Positions 39,090 through 48,474 of a stretch of 64,000 bases of DNA are shown here, piece by piece. Position numbers and translations under genes: made by a program. The DNA is from Aurantiochytrium sp. KH105 (taxonomy: Eukaryota; Sar; Bigyra; Thraustochytrida; Thraustochytriidae). Within the stretch, counting starts at the first letter, position 1, and each line of letters begins with the position of its first letter. The DNA lies in the NCBI GenBank assembly GCA_003116975.1, contig BGKB01000103.1, forward strand, positions 186,001 through 250,000, given 5' to 3'. A model generated the notes under the pieces. The model worked only from the letters and a program-made list of their open reading frames with translations. It made no database searches and was not told the DNA's origin.

Positions 39090-42000
39090 ATGGTTAAGTC
39101 TCGCCGGGACGGCAAGCGCAGCTTGTCGCGCGACTCAACATCGTCGAGCGAACTTAACTACCACGTTCAAGCGCCTCAACGACGACGTCTCGTCTTACGC
39201 GTTGATACCTCGTCTGCGGCCCCCGAGACGCTGTCTCGTGCAGAGACGCGGTCTCCTGCAATGAGGCACGTTCTTCACGATTCGCAGGCATCTCGAGAGT
39301 ACGTGCCATCCGTCTCTTCTCAAGAAGATCAGCGCGTTCTTCATGCTGCGCCTCGAGCAGAATCGCAAGGAGCTTCCGATTCGCAGGCAACTCGCGAGTA
39401 CGTGCAGTCAGCCTCTGCTCCGGAACACTTTGACTCGCAGGCCACACAAGACGTATCTACCGCAACCGAGCCTCGCTGCGCGAATCTGCCCCTCAGGAAC
39501 CGATCGCAGCGTGCAACCTCTTCTGGCAAGGGGAAAACCAAGCAATGCAATCACTGCTTTCGCACTGACCATGCACGGAAGTCCCACAACCTGTGCCCCT
39601 TCAATCCGATCAACGCTCCCGCCTCCGACGGAGGTGGACGCGGACGCGGACGTGGACGTGGACGTGGACGTGGACGTGGACGTGGACGTGGACGTGGACG
39701 TGGACGTGGACGCGGTGTCTCTTCTCAACGCAGCATGGGAAACAAATCAGTGCACTGGACCAGAATCTCAGATCCAGACTCGTATTCGCTCATGTTTGCG
39801 GACGAAGCAAAGGACTCGCTTTTCCTGAATTCCTTGCGTAACTACTGCTATGACATCGTGGGGAATATGTGTATCGAGCTGGAAAAGGAGTTTCCAGAGC
39901 TCGATAACGCTGAGAATGTGGAACCTTTCCATGTGTTTTGCATTCTCGCGAGCGAGTTCATCTCTGAGCTCGCAGACTTCACAGATAGACGACTTCATCT
40001 TGCGAGAAAGGGGTCCTTGGACAAAACGGAAGTCTACCAGGTCATCGGGGCGTTCTTGTATTGTCAACTGGTTGGATTGAACCTTAAGGTGAGCATGGAA
40101 ATGTTCGATGCATATCTGAAAAGAACTTCTAGTGGTTGGTCCGGACCTGAACTCGATCGAGTGAAGCTCCTGCTCAAACACTTCAGCGCTGTTCACCCTA
40201 GACTGATTGAAAGCCAGCTCACGAGGCAGACGCCAAATTCTCCTCGGACGAAAAGACCAACGTCTCCAATCTTTGAAAAAACGACAGACGTCGTCGAGCA
40301 CATGCGGGATTTTGAGGAAAATCTTTTCGTTAAGACGCGCCAAATTGCTACATCGAAGCATCAGCATGTTGTCGTTGATGACAAGCTGGTCGGGACACGT
40401 TCATCAGGCGTTCAACGCCGCAAACAGAGTAATCACAAAGCAGGAAAATACGGCCCCAAAAGTGCCACAGTTGCAGATGCGCTATTGCGGATTATGCTCG
40501 CCACGCAGCACTGCGGTGAAGAGAACTACACGCAGCCTCAAGCGGTGAATGCTCTTCTTAAAGAGTGCGACACACTTGACAATACGCCTGGTTTGATGCG
40601 CGGTCGAGGCGTCACAGCAGACCGAGGCTATTGTAAAGCGATGATGTGGTCCAGCGTTTTGAGCAAAGGAGCATGGTTTTTGATGGCTTCAAACTCTGCC
40701 TCAGACCCGTTTCAATCTCTTGGTGACGAGCTCAAAAATATTCAGAGGCGGGAACGGACACGCAAGATAGATGGTCCGAAACGGGACACGGTTGAAAGTG
40801 CTGCTCAACGCGCAGCAAACGTTGACTTGACGTTCGATTCAGACTTTGTTGTGGACGACAACCCGTGCATGGGTCGAGAAATTTTCACTGCAAGAGGAAA
40901 ACTTCGTACCGATGATGATGTTGAGGAAGAGGTCCAAGCAATTGTATTTCGGGACTATCAAGGTCGCGCTTCGGAAGATACAACGCGAGTGATTCGTTTT
41001 GTGCACGGAGGCGGCGCGCCTTTTTCGGACCGTCTTGCAAATACAATATGCATGGAGAAGCTTCGAGTTCCTCGATCGACTCTCAGAGGATCCCAAGTAC
41101 TCTTTTTCCCCGTCACTACTAAGTCCTCTTCCCTCGCGGATATGGAGCGACGCCTCAAGCAGACTATCCTTCCCCTCACATGCTGGCAGCGCTGCGCAGA
41201 CTGGTTTGTGCTCCGTCTCTTTACGATCACCGCCACGACCAGTGGAGCGATAATCAGCCAGGATGAGAATGTCATCCGATATTTACAAAAAGAGGACTTG
41301 GAAGATCCGGACATTTCTTTGCCTGCGGGCTTTACGGATGCTGACAGCACCACAGACAATGCAGGAACAACACGAATTGATGACTTCGACGACGACTTCG
41401 ACGATGACGTAGACGACGGGGGCGCGCGTGCCGCTGCTATCGCCGATGAAGACGATGAGAGCGATCTCGACACGACTTGCTCTGGACCCGGAAGTCAGGC
41501 GGGCACCGCATCTGAAAACCCTGACAATGAAGCCTACTCTGCTGTCGCAAATGCTGTCGCGGATGCTGACGAAATGGAACGGGCAAAATGCGAGCTGATG
41601 AAGTCTTGGTTCTTCACACGAGGCTCTGTCACAAAGGCAATGAAAAGTGGGACGATAAACGAAAAGAACCTGTTCAAGGCTCTCCAGCGGCAGTCGTGGT
41701 GCATTGAACTCTATGATGTCGGCCTCTTGGCCAATGCGAAGCACCCATACATCACCGCGTCGTGCGACGGGATTGGCCTCATTCGCCTTCCTTGTGAAGC
41801 AAACTCGATTTCGCCCGTTTCAGTGCTAGCTGCAATTGAGTTCAAGACGAGGTCTGGTGTCGAAACGCTGGACCGGGCTCGCAAAGTCTCAACAGAGCAC
41901 GGAACATACTTTCAGTGCACAGTGCAGGATGAAGTCTGGTGGGATGCTGTTCCCAAAGCAAACCGTGCTCAAGTATTGCACCAAGCTGTTGTTCTGGACA

Positions 42001-43004
42001 CAGACTACGTTCTGTTTGTGGAAGGCTCAACTATGGAAATCATTTACTCGTGCTTAGTGTGTGTTCCAGCGACGGTTCGAAGTTCATACCTAACCGCCTT
42101 GCTTCGACACAAGAGGTTGCTCGAATGGGCCTACGAAGCACCAAGCGATGGGACATCACTTCCAAAACCACCCCTTGAGCTGTTCTCAGTGGTAGACTGC
42201 TCCATCATTGCCTCCCATATGCGTCTGTGGCGCGCGGTTCGGACTAAAGTTATCGCTGATGGTAAGCCGCTTCCTCCCATTCGAATTTTCAAGTGTCTCG
42301 CGCAATGCGCGTACAATTATATGAAGGGCGGGTCCGATAGACATACGCAATTCGTGGCTGCTATCACAAACACGGGTTCCTTCAAGTTGAATTTCGAGCA
42401 GAAGATCTGCTTACGTGGCGTCCTTCAACTGGCTGCAAACTCATTCACCCTGTATCGCGTGTTTCGCGCCTGCACCACACCAGACTTTACGTTCAAGTTT
42501 CCATACAACTCGATTCTCGAGTTTCGAACTGCATGCAACATGATCTCGGACCTTAGGACGTTCTGTCTCAATCTTTCATGCTCGCTTGCAGAGCCCGGCT
42601 TCTCGCCTACGTCTCCGAGATCATGCAGTCAATCAGACCAGATTTCCCCAACTTCATCACATTCAAAAGACGGCCATTCTACCCAAGCGCAGGCTGATAA
42701 GATTGTGAGTAGTTGCAAATGGAAGCACGTAGGAAAGATCCGGGAGTTCTTCAACAAAGGAAGTGGCCAACAGGTCAGACTCGACAAGTCATTGAATCAC
42801 AACTCAATCTCGCTGGGTAAAAGACCTTCTGGCCAACTCATACAGCGAATGTGCGCATTGTGCGGTGACAACGACAAGCGAGCAAGCAGAATGTGCACAA
42901 CGTGCAAGGTTCCACTTCACATCCACGTGTCAGCCGCTGGTGGACCTCACTCTTGCCATGATCAGTGGCATTCCAATGAGTTCTGCATTTCTCACCATAA
43001 ATAA
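39090..43004 (+). CDS. piggyBac-type DDE transposase with embedded YqaJ-like nuclease and C-terminal zinc finger
   Basis: 1304 residues, uninterrupted. In order: a CNHCFRTDHARKSHNLC zinc-knuckle-like motif (about 153-169); an RG-repeat tract (182-207); a DDE_Tnp_1_7-like core with VVVDDKLVG (Asp about 429), VTADRGY (Asp about 509, spacing 80 versus 78 in piggyBac) and a candidate third Asp in AIVFRDYQG (about 620). A nuclease-like block at about 690-985 has CWQRCADWFVLRLFTITATT, as in the YqaJ N-terminus, then SCDGIGLI, the ExK motif AIEFKTR and a Q-x3-Q-like AQVLHQAVVLDTDYVLFV. After it the piggyBac tail resumes with YNYMKGGSDRHTQF (about 1073-1086), which recalls MGGVDxxDQ, and a helix NSFTLYRVF. 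A Cys/His finger (about 1253-1298: CALC, CTTC, LH, CHDQWH) ends the protein. Activity and domestication state are unknown. Confidence 0.78.
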   Translation: MVKSRRDGKRSLSRDSTSSSELNYHVQAPQRRRLVLRVDTSSAAPETLSRAETRSPAMRHVLHDSQASREYVPSVSSQEDQRVLHAAPRAESQGASDSQATREYVQSASAPEHFDSQATQDVSTATEPRCANLPLRNRSQRATSSGKGKTKQCNHCFRTDHARKSHNLCPFNPINAPASDGGGRGRGRGRGRGRGRGRGRGRGRGRGRGVSSQRSMGNKSVHWTRISDPDSYSLMFADEAKDSLFLNSLRNYCYDIVGNMCIELEKEFPELDNAENVEPFHVFCILASEFISELADFTDRRLHLARKGSLDKTEVYQVIGAFLYCQLVGLNLKVSMEMFDAYLKRTSSGWSGPELDRVKLLLKHFSAVHPRLIESQLTRQTPNSPRTKRPTSPIFEKTTDVVEHMRDFEENLFVKTRQIATSKHQHVVVDDKLVGTRSSGVQRRKQSNHKAGKYGPKSATVADALLRIMLATQHCGEENYTQPQAVNALLKECDTLDNTPGLMRGRGVTADRGYCKAMMWSSVLSKGAWFLMASNSASDPFQSLGDELKNIQRRERTRKIDGPKRDTVESAAQRAANVDLTFDSDFVVDDNPCMGREIFTARGKLRTDDDVEEEVQAIVFRDYQGRASEDTTRVIRFVHGGGAPFSDRLANTICMEKLRVPRSTLRGSQVLFFPVTTKSSSLADMERRLKQTILPLTCWQRCADWFVLRLFTITATTSGAIISQDENVIRYLQKEDLEDPDISLPAGFTDADSTTDNAGTTRIDDFDDDFDDDVDDGGARAAAIADEDDESDLDTTCSGPGSQAGTASENPDNEAYSAVANAVADADEMERAKCELMKSWFFTRGSVTKAMKSGTINEKNLFKALQRQSWCIELYDVGLLANAKHPYITASCDGIGLIRLPCEANSISPVSVLAAIEFKTRSGVETLDRARKVSTEHGTYFQCTVQDEVWWDAVPKANRAQVLHQAVVLDTDYVLFVEGSTMEIIYSCLVCVPATVRSSYLTALLRHKRLLEWAYEAPSDGTSLPKPPLELFSVVDCSIIASHMRLWRAVRTKVIADGKPLPPIRIFKCLAQCAYNYMKGGSDRHTQFVAAITNTGSFKLNFEQKICLRGVLQLAANSFTLYRVFRACTTPDFTFKFPYNSILEFRTACNMISDLRTFCLNLSCSLAEPGFSPTSPRSCSQSDQISPTSSHSKDGHSTQAQADKIVSSCKWKHVGKIREFFNKGSGQQVRLDKSLNHNSISLGKRPSGQLIQRMCALCGDNDKRASRMCTTCKVPLHIHVSAAGGPHSCHDQWHSNEFCISHHK
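39634..39715. repeat. Coding GACGTG hexamer repeat (RG tract)
   Basis: About 13 units of GGACGY in the reading frame encode a run of glycine-arginine dipeptides in the N-terminal third of the transposase-like protein. The unit is nearly homogeneous, so the tract is likely to be length-variable. Confidence 0.9.
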
Positions 43005-43182
43005 GCAGATAACAAAAAAGAAAAGAAAGAAAGAAAAAAAGCCTAACCACCGTTTTTGACCAAGAGCTCGAGAGGCCGCGAGATCATTGCAGCAGACAAG
43101 TATTTCTGGTGCGCGAACGAACGACCGACCAACCGTGGCGCATCTATCAAGACGCGACGGGGCGCTCGTGTGATCGGGCGCA

Positions 43183-46100
43183 ATGCGTAGACTGGTTACT
43201 GACAACGCGCGGCGGCCAGGCCGAGCAGACCAGACGGCGGCTAGGGATTCGAGCATCATGCGTGCAGGGCCGGGACGCAAACCATCAGCTCCAAGTGCGA
43301 CGTCTACGACAAAGACGTCGAGCTCGAGCAGACGCAGAGGACGCGACCTGGTGGAGAAAGCTGCCGCGCTTCAGACACGCTCGAAAAGAGTCCACGCGCC
43401 TCAATCTCGAGCGCTCTTGGTCGGGGGATCTAGCAGAAGCGAGTTCCAGGCGCTCTTTGGCAAGCGTGTCACGCCAGGGGCCCACGCTTCGGGGCCACTG
43501 GCAGCCTCGGCAAGCGATGTGGACCTACGCGTTGTGTTTCTGGTCGATGTATGGAGCCTTACAAACTGGGGCCCCGATGCTCTCTTTGAATCGCTCTGCC
43601 TCTTGCAAGAGGGTCATCAACTACGCTCGCGCAATCTCGTTTGGGGATACAGACTTTATGATGCACGGCAAAGCACGGGATGCACGCCTCGTGAGCTTGA
43701 TCGTGCGCTGCGTCAACCCGTGCGCTCCACGCAATTCTTTCGTTCCTGGAACGAGGATCAGCGCTCTAAACTCTTGGTGACCCTGCGCAAGGACGCCTCT
43801 CGCGTAAAGGACGCGAGCGTCGAGCGCACAGCTACCACCAGTGCGCAAGCTCTTGGCTCAAGCTCACCGTCTTATCTTTCGATCTTCCAGAGCTCTGTCG
43901 CAGAGATGCTGGTCGATTTCAACTGGGACGACACCGAGTCTCAGCTCCCTGGCCAAGACATTGCGAGCTTTCTATACGTTGTCGCGCCGACCCCTGTCCA
44001 ATGCCCAACGGCGTACCGCGAATTTACCATTCGACCGAATGCTCTCGACTTCTTGCAAAAGTTTCGCCAGTCACGCGCTGTTCGACTTGCCTGGGTGGAT
44101 ACGAGCTGCTCTGGCACAAACAGCAAAGGCGACGAGTCTTGTCCGTCGTGCGCCGAACCTGCTGCGCATGACTCCGCCGCGAACACCAAGCTCGACGCAA
44201 AAGACGGAACCGCGGAAGAGTTGTTTCGCCGGCGAGCATTTGAGCTGACACTGCGTCGCGTAGAAGGGTGCGTCTTCCCTTTGAGCGCTCCGGCGGCAGC
44301 CGTTTCTCTCACAGGGATACCGAATGTCGGTCTCGATGCGTTCCTACGGGTGCAGTGGGCACTTCCGGCGCGTGTGAAACGCCGAAGTCGTCCCGTTTCG
44401 CCCCAACTTTCAACAACAGCCCCTTCGACATTGCCACCGAGTGTAGCCATCCCAGGCGATCTCAGTGGCTGGGAAGGCCCGCTGGTCTTGCCGGAAACGG
44501 TGGGTTCCATTGATGTAAAGTTCCTTGGGGAGGGAAAGATTTGCGCACCAGGTACTTGCGGGGTCCGGCTCAATGGAGCGTTGTTCTTTTCGACGGGCCC
44601 CGGTGGCATTTCGTGCGTCAACGAGAAAAACAAGAACGATTCCGAAGGCCACCTCGATGCAGTGGGTCAATTCGATTCTTGCTCTGGGCCTCTTTGTGGC
44701 GCAGACTACAATGGACGAGCCTGGCTCCTCGGAAGCGAGAATCCGACATTTGCACGTCTCTTGACGGGTCTTCGCGCCTCTGGTAAGTCTTTGCTCTGCG
44801 CAGGACCGCTTGGGTTGCATATTGTTGTTGACCCCTTACAAAGTGGCGATCTTGCGCTTGCGAGTCTTTTGACAAGCCGCGAGGCTTCTCTCGTGAACGA
44901 GCTGCTCGATCTTGCCGAACAGCCATCACTCGGAGAGAGCCTGGATTGGATCTCACGCACGAACGTCGAGACGTACAACATTTTGCAGGATGGCTTGACT
45001 CTCGGGCGTCTGCCGGCGGCACGTTCACTTCCGGGCCCATTGACTTCCACGGGTGGCGCAGCGCCGTCACTTTTTGACTTTCGACGGAACTTTGCAGACT
45101 TTATGGCCGCCCCATCACCTCAGAAAATAAGGCCTGTTGTCAAACGAGTAGACACAGTCGCAGCTGCGACAACAATGGCTGCACCCGCAAGCGCTCTCCT
45201 GAGCTCCTCTTACCACCAGGGACAACAGAGTCAATGCGAGGAGAACATGACTGAAAACAGAGCACCTGTGGAAAAAGATGTGGACACGCATGAGGGCGCA
45301 GCGTCATCGTTTTGCCCAGGTGTGGTCCAGCTGTTGACTCGATATGCCAAACGCAAGCCAAAGAAGGACCCGCTTCCCAAAGCGAGACTGAAGCAGATTT
45401 GCAAACATCTTTCCGAGGCGCGCTTTGATTCAGGGACACGCTTCGCTGTCAACATGGAAGAAGTTATTCTTGGCCCCTTTCAAGAAAAGCTTCCCGCTAC
45501 CATTGCGCAACTTCGCGCTTACTTCGATTTGACTGACGAGGATGGCTTTGGGACCGACAGCAATGACGACGAAGTAGCAGAGGTGACGAGTCCGGAGAAC
45601 GCGGGCTCAGCCGAGCAAGGTCCGTCTTGCGCCATTGCCGCTGATGGTCGAGGCGCAGCCAAGACTGTAGTCGAATCAGCGGAAGCTTTGCAGATCCAGC
45701 AACAAGGAAGCAAGCTTCTCCCAAGGACCACGAGTGATGTCGCCAACCCTTTTAAAGTTAACTTGGTGTCCCAGAGAAATCTGGTGAGCGCAGGCAAGCT
45801 CACTGTGCAGAAGCGAAGGTTTGCGCTGACCCACTTTTCCGGGGCGATGAGTAACCCTGCTCGTCTTTTAAAGCAGCGACGCGTCCCACGCGTGGCCAAA
45901 CCAGTTCCAATGCTCGCCCCGGACTTTGTCATGGCCATGACAACGGTAGAGTCTTCCAGACAAGTAGCCAAATCGACACCTCGTCGACGTCGGCCTCAGC
46001 AGCGCGTCCTGAGTCAGGAAAGCGAACTCGGCGCTCGCGCAACAAGATCGATCGAGGCGACCCCTGATGGGAAGCGCGGCGAAAAGCGGAGTCGGGGCCC

Positions 46101-46488
46101 CGCTTTCGAAGATAATGCCATTGTTGGCGCCACACCATGCAAGCGTAATGCACGCGACACTGCTATTGAGGCGAGTCCTGGTCTCGTTGTGAGTGAGAAC
46201 GTGTTGCTCGGCGGTATTGTGGGCGCAACGCCGAGTAAGTCTGCGTTTGAGAGCCCGCCAGAGAAGAAGACGCCGCCACGGCGATCCAAGAAACGTCTCT
46301 TTGGATCTCCGGGCGTCATTGAGGCGTCGCCGGTGCCCTCGCGCAGAGCTGTGTCGGAGGCCTTGTCTCCCGCGTCATCAGGATCGTTCGCTTCGCCTGC
46401 AAAATCACGCGCGGGCGCGCATCAGTCGCCCGCGAAAGATATGTCGTACTCGACACCGACCAAGCGGGTGAGGCAAATTTCGTATTGA
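43183..46488 (+). CDS. Treslin/TICRR-like candidate with vWA-like N-terminus and CDK-site tail
   Basis: 1101 residues from 43183; an ATG at 43258 is also possible. Residues about 110-360 begin with DLRVVFLVDVWSLTNW and continue with NLVWGYRLYDARQS, an arrangement that recalls the degenerate von Willebrand A-like domain of Treslin (a hydrophobic strand ending in a D, followed by a WGYRFFDS-like motif). A middle segment has VQLLTRYAKRKP and LPKARLKQICKHLSE. The last 200 residues are disordered and packed with S/T-P sites, several in the full CDK form: TPCKR, TPSK, TPPR, SPAK twice and TPTKR. Treslin and yeast Sld3 are CDK-regulated replication initiators. This identification is from pattern and architecture only. 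The gene starts just 179 bases after the transposase-like gene on the same strand. Confidence 0.5.
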   Translation: MRRLVTDNARRPGRADQTAARDSSIMRAGPGRKPSAPSATSTTKTSSSSRRRGRDLVEKAAALQTRSKRVHAPQSRALLVGGSSRSEFQALFGKRVTPGAHASGPLAASASDVDLRVVFLVDVWSLTNWGPDALFESLCLLQEGHQLRSRNLVWGYRLYDARQSTGCTPRELDRALRQPVRSTQFFRSWNEDQRSKLLVTLRKDASRVKDASVERTATTSAQALGSSSPSYLSIFQSSVAEMLVDFNWDDTESQLPGQDIASFLYVVAPTPVQCPTAYREFTIRPNALDFLQKFRQSRAVRLAWVDTSCSGTNSKGDESCPSCAEPAAHDSAANTKLDAKDGTAEELFRRRAFELTLRRVEGCVFPLSAPAAAVSLTGIPNVGLDAFLRVQWALPARVKRRSRPVSPQLSTTAPSTLPPSVAIPGDLSGWEGPLVLPETVGSIDVKFLGEGKICAPGTCGVRLNGALFFSTGPGGISCVNEKNKNDSEGHLDAVGQFDSCSGPLCGADYNGRAWLLGSENPTFARLLTGLRASGKSLLCAGPLGLHIVVDPLQSGDLALASLLTSREASLVNELLDLAEQPSLGESLDWISRTNVETYNILQDGLTLGRLPAARSLPGPLTSTGGAAPSLFDFRRNFADFMAAPSPQKIRPVVKRVDTVAAATTMAAPASALLSSSYHQGQQSQCEENMTENRAPVEKDVDTHEGAASSFCPGVVQLLTRYAKRKPKKDPLPKARLKQICKHLSEARFDSGTRFAVNMEEVILGPFQEKLPATIAQLRAYFDLTDEDGFGTDSNDDEVAEVTSPENAGSAEQGPSCAIAADGRGAAKTVVESAEALQIQQQGSKLLPRTTSDVANPFKVNLVSQRNLVSAGKLTVQKRRFALTHFSGAMSNPARLLKQRRVPRVAKPVPMLAPDFVMAMTTVESSRQVAKSTPRRRRPQQRVLSQESELGARATRSIEATPDGKRGEKRSRGPAFEDNAIVGATPCKRNARDTAIEASPGLVVSENVLLGGIVGATPSKSAFESPPEKKTPPRRSKKRLFGSPGVIEASPVPSRRAVSEALSPASSGSFASPAKSRAGAHQSPAKDMSYSTPTKRVRQISY

Positions 46489-46791
46489 TTGATGCCCAAG
46501 GCGTCGATTTCGACTGAAGAGAGTGAGAGAGAAATACTCACACACAGAAAGTCGATCTGGCCTAGGTAGTAGAAAAAAATGTCCATGTATACATTATCAT
46601 GATGAAGATCATCATCCACAGAACAAAAGCTACAGAAGATCAATCATTTATCCATCCATTCATTCATCCATCCAGCGATCCATCCATCAATCATTTGGGA
46701 TACACGATCGCTTTAGCAATGCAACGCAGTATCGGCATTGGTGCAGTGCCGTAGAGTGCAGTGCAACGCGTACGACTGCCGCCTTGCCAAG
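46489..46791. other. Convergent 3' region with CATC/ATCCATTC repeats
   Basis: About 300 bases between converging stops. GAGA-rich sequence (46520-46535) and a degenerate ATCCATCCATTC tract (46649-46690) are visible. No gene is supported. Confidence 0.55.
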
Positions 46792-48474
46792 TTATGCTCG
46801 AGTGTGCTGCTCAGGAATAGAGGGCACCGAGGACTGACCGCTAGACTGCGGCTGGCGCGGAAGCTGCGACTCGTGAGGCTGCGATCGCGATTGCTGGGGT
46901 TGCTGTCCTTGCTGCGGCTGCTGCTGCCCGCCCGCATAGGCCTGAGGGCCACGGTAATGCTGGATCTCTTGGCTCATGGCCTGACGCAGCTGCTTGCGAG
47001 ACAAATTCATGTGTTCAATGGACTCGAGATCAAAGGGGCGCGGCGCCGCGCGGATAGGCTGCCGGTGGTAGGTGCTGAGGTACGGATGCTTGAGAGCATC
47101 CATGGCCGTGATGCGGTCTTTGGGCGAAAAGGTAAGCATCTTGCTCAAGAGGTCGAGAGCCGCGGGCGGCGCATTCTCGAGGCCTTGCACAGAAGTCCAG
47201 GGTTTGCGTGGGCGAAATTCGAGCTCGCGCAAGTAGCGATTGGCCGAACCTTCCGACATAAATGCCATTTCCTCGTTCGATGGGCTGCCGAGAACCTCAC
47301 AAATGAGTTTGAGCTGGTGCAAAAAGTCCTCACCGGGAAAAAGGGGACGACGGGAGATGAGTTCCGCAAAAATGCATCCGACCGACCAAATATCGATGGC
47401 GCTCGAGTAGTGGTCGCACGCGAGAATGAGCTCGGGAGCCCGGTACCATCGCGTGACTACATAAATGGTAAGATCCTCCGTTTCGGCGTGCATTCCGCGG
47501 GCAAGTCCAAAGTCGCATACGCGAAGCTCGCAAGCGGAATTAACGAGAATGTTGCTTGGCTTGAGATCGCGATGAATTACGTTGGCAGTGGCCAAGTAGT
47601 GAACGGCGCTGAGAAGCTGAAACATGAGGAACTGGATGTGCTGGTCCGTGAGCTTTTGATTCGAGTAAATGACGCGGTTCAGGTCGGTGTCCATTTTGTC
47701 AAGAACAATATAGATATCGTCAAACTTCCAAAGGGGCTGACCCGGGACGGGGGCCGGACGCATGAGGTCGATAATGTGGCTGATGTTCTTGTGGCTGAGG
47801 AAACGAAGGAGCTTGACTTCGCGCAGGATGCGCTTTCCGTCGATCATATTGTCAAAAACGCCGCGGATGCGCTTAATCGCCACCTGGTTACCGGTGACGG
47901 AGTCGTTCGCGGCTACGACCATGCCGTAAGCACCCTGTCCGATGACGTCCACGAGAGTGTATCGCGTGTCCACCTCGAAGGTACTGCCGCCGGCGCGAAA
48001 TGTGTGGGTGCCGCGTCCGGTCTCGCCAAGGTTTTGAGGTACGCGCATCTCGCGAGCGACGCGACTGACCTGGTTTATTTTGTTTGTTTTCTTGACCGGT
48101 CTGCTTGCGGCGGTGATATTTAATTTGAGGCTGTTGAACCAGGCCTTGCGCTCGCTTTCGCTGCCAGCCTCCAGGACCATGCGGACATATTTGGTCTTGA
48201 GCTCAATGCAAAGAGGCCGCTCACTGCCGGCAGAGAGCTCCTTGACCATGGAGTCGCTCGTGAGGACTACCTGTCCGCGAAGAACGCCTCGGTTGGCGTC
48301 GTAGTAGGCGAGGTTGCGTTGGTCGTCGAGGACAAAGTAGTGTCTCTTCCACGAATGTCTCCCGAACCGCTGCGTCACGCTCCGCTTCTCCAGAAAGCCC
48401 TGCATCAGCTCCGACCTCGTCTCGGCGCTGCCGCCGCCGCTGGCGCCGCCCTCGCCGCCGGCCGCCGGCGCCAT
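46792..48474 (-). CDS. PH-domain MAP kinase with TIY activation motif
   Basis: 560 residues from the ATG at 48474. A pleckstrin-homology domain (about 24-121) has LMQGFLEKRS...WKRHYFVLDD and ends with the WFNSLK tryptophan helix. A MAP-kinase domain follows (about 172-459): GQGAYGMV, VAIKRI, HRDLKPSN (301-308), DFGLA (321-325) and TRWYRAPE (341-348). The dual phosphorylation motif is T-I-Y (336-338), in place of the usual TEY, TGY or TDY. The C-terminus is glutamine-rich. The PH domain should bring the kinase to phosphoinositide-containing membranes. PH-MAPK fusions have been reported in oomycetes as I recall, which supports a stramenopile source. The in-frame extension to 48786 is arginine-rich and probably untranslated. 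Confidence 0.9.
   Translation of the reverse strand: MAPAAGGEGGASGGGSAETRSELMQGFLEKRSVTQRFGRHSWKRHYFVLDDQRNLAYYDANRGVLRGQVVLTSDSMVKELSAGSERPLCIELKTKYVRMVLEAGSESERKAWFNSLKLNITAASRPVKKTNKINQVSRVAREMRVPQNLGETGRGTHTFRAGGSTFEVDTRYTLVDVIGQGAYGMVVAANDSVTGNQVAIKRIRGVFDNMIDGKRILREVKLLRFLSHKNISHIIDLMRPAPVPGQPLWKFDDIYIVLDKMDTDLNRVIYSNQKLTDQHIQFLMFQLLSAVHYLATANVIHRDLKPSNILVNSACELRVCDFGLARGMHAETEDLTIYVVTRWYRAPELILACDHYSSAIDIWSVGCIFAELISRRPLFPGEDFLHQLKLICEVLGSPSNEEMAFMSEGSANRYLRELEFRPRKPWTSVQGLENAPPAALDLLSKMLTFSPKDRITAMDALKHPYLSTYHRQPIRAAPRPFDLESIEHMNLSRKQLRQAMSQEIQHYRGPQAYAGGQQQPQQGQQPQQSRSQPHESQLPRQPQSSGQSSVPSIPEQHTRA

Noticed and set aside
39408-39728. Minus-strand frame of Ser-Thr repeats inside the transposase gene
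   Set aside because: It is the reverse reading of the GACGTG repeat and has no support beyond the repeat itself.
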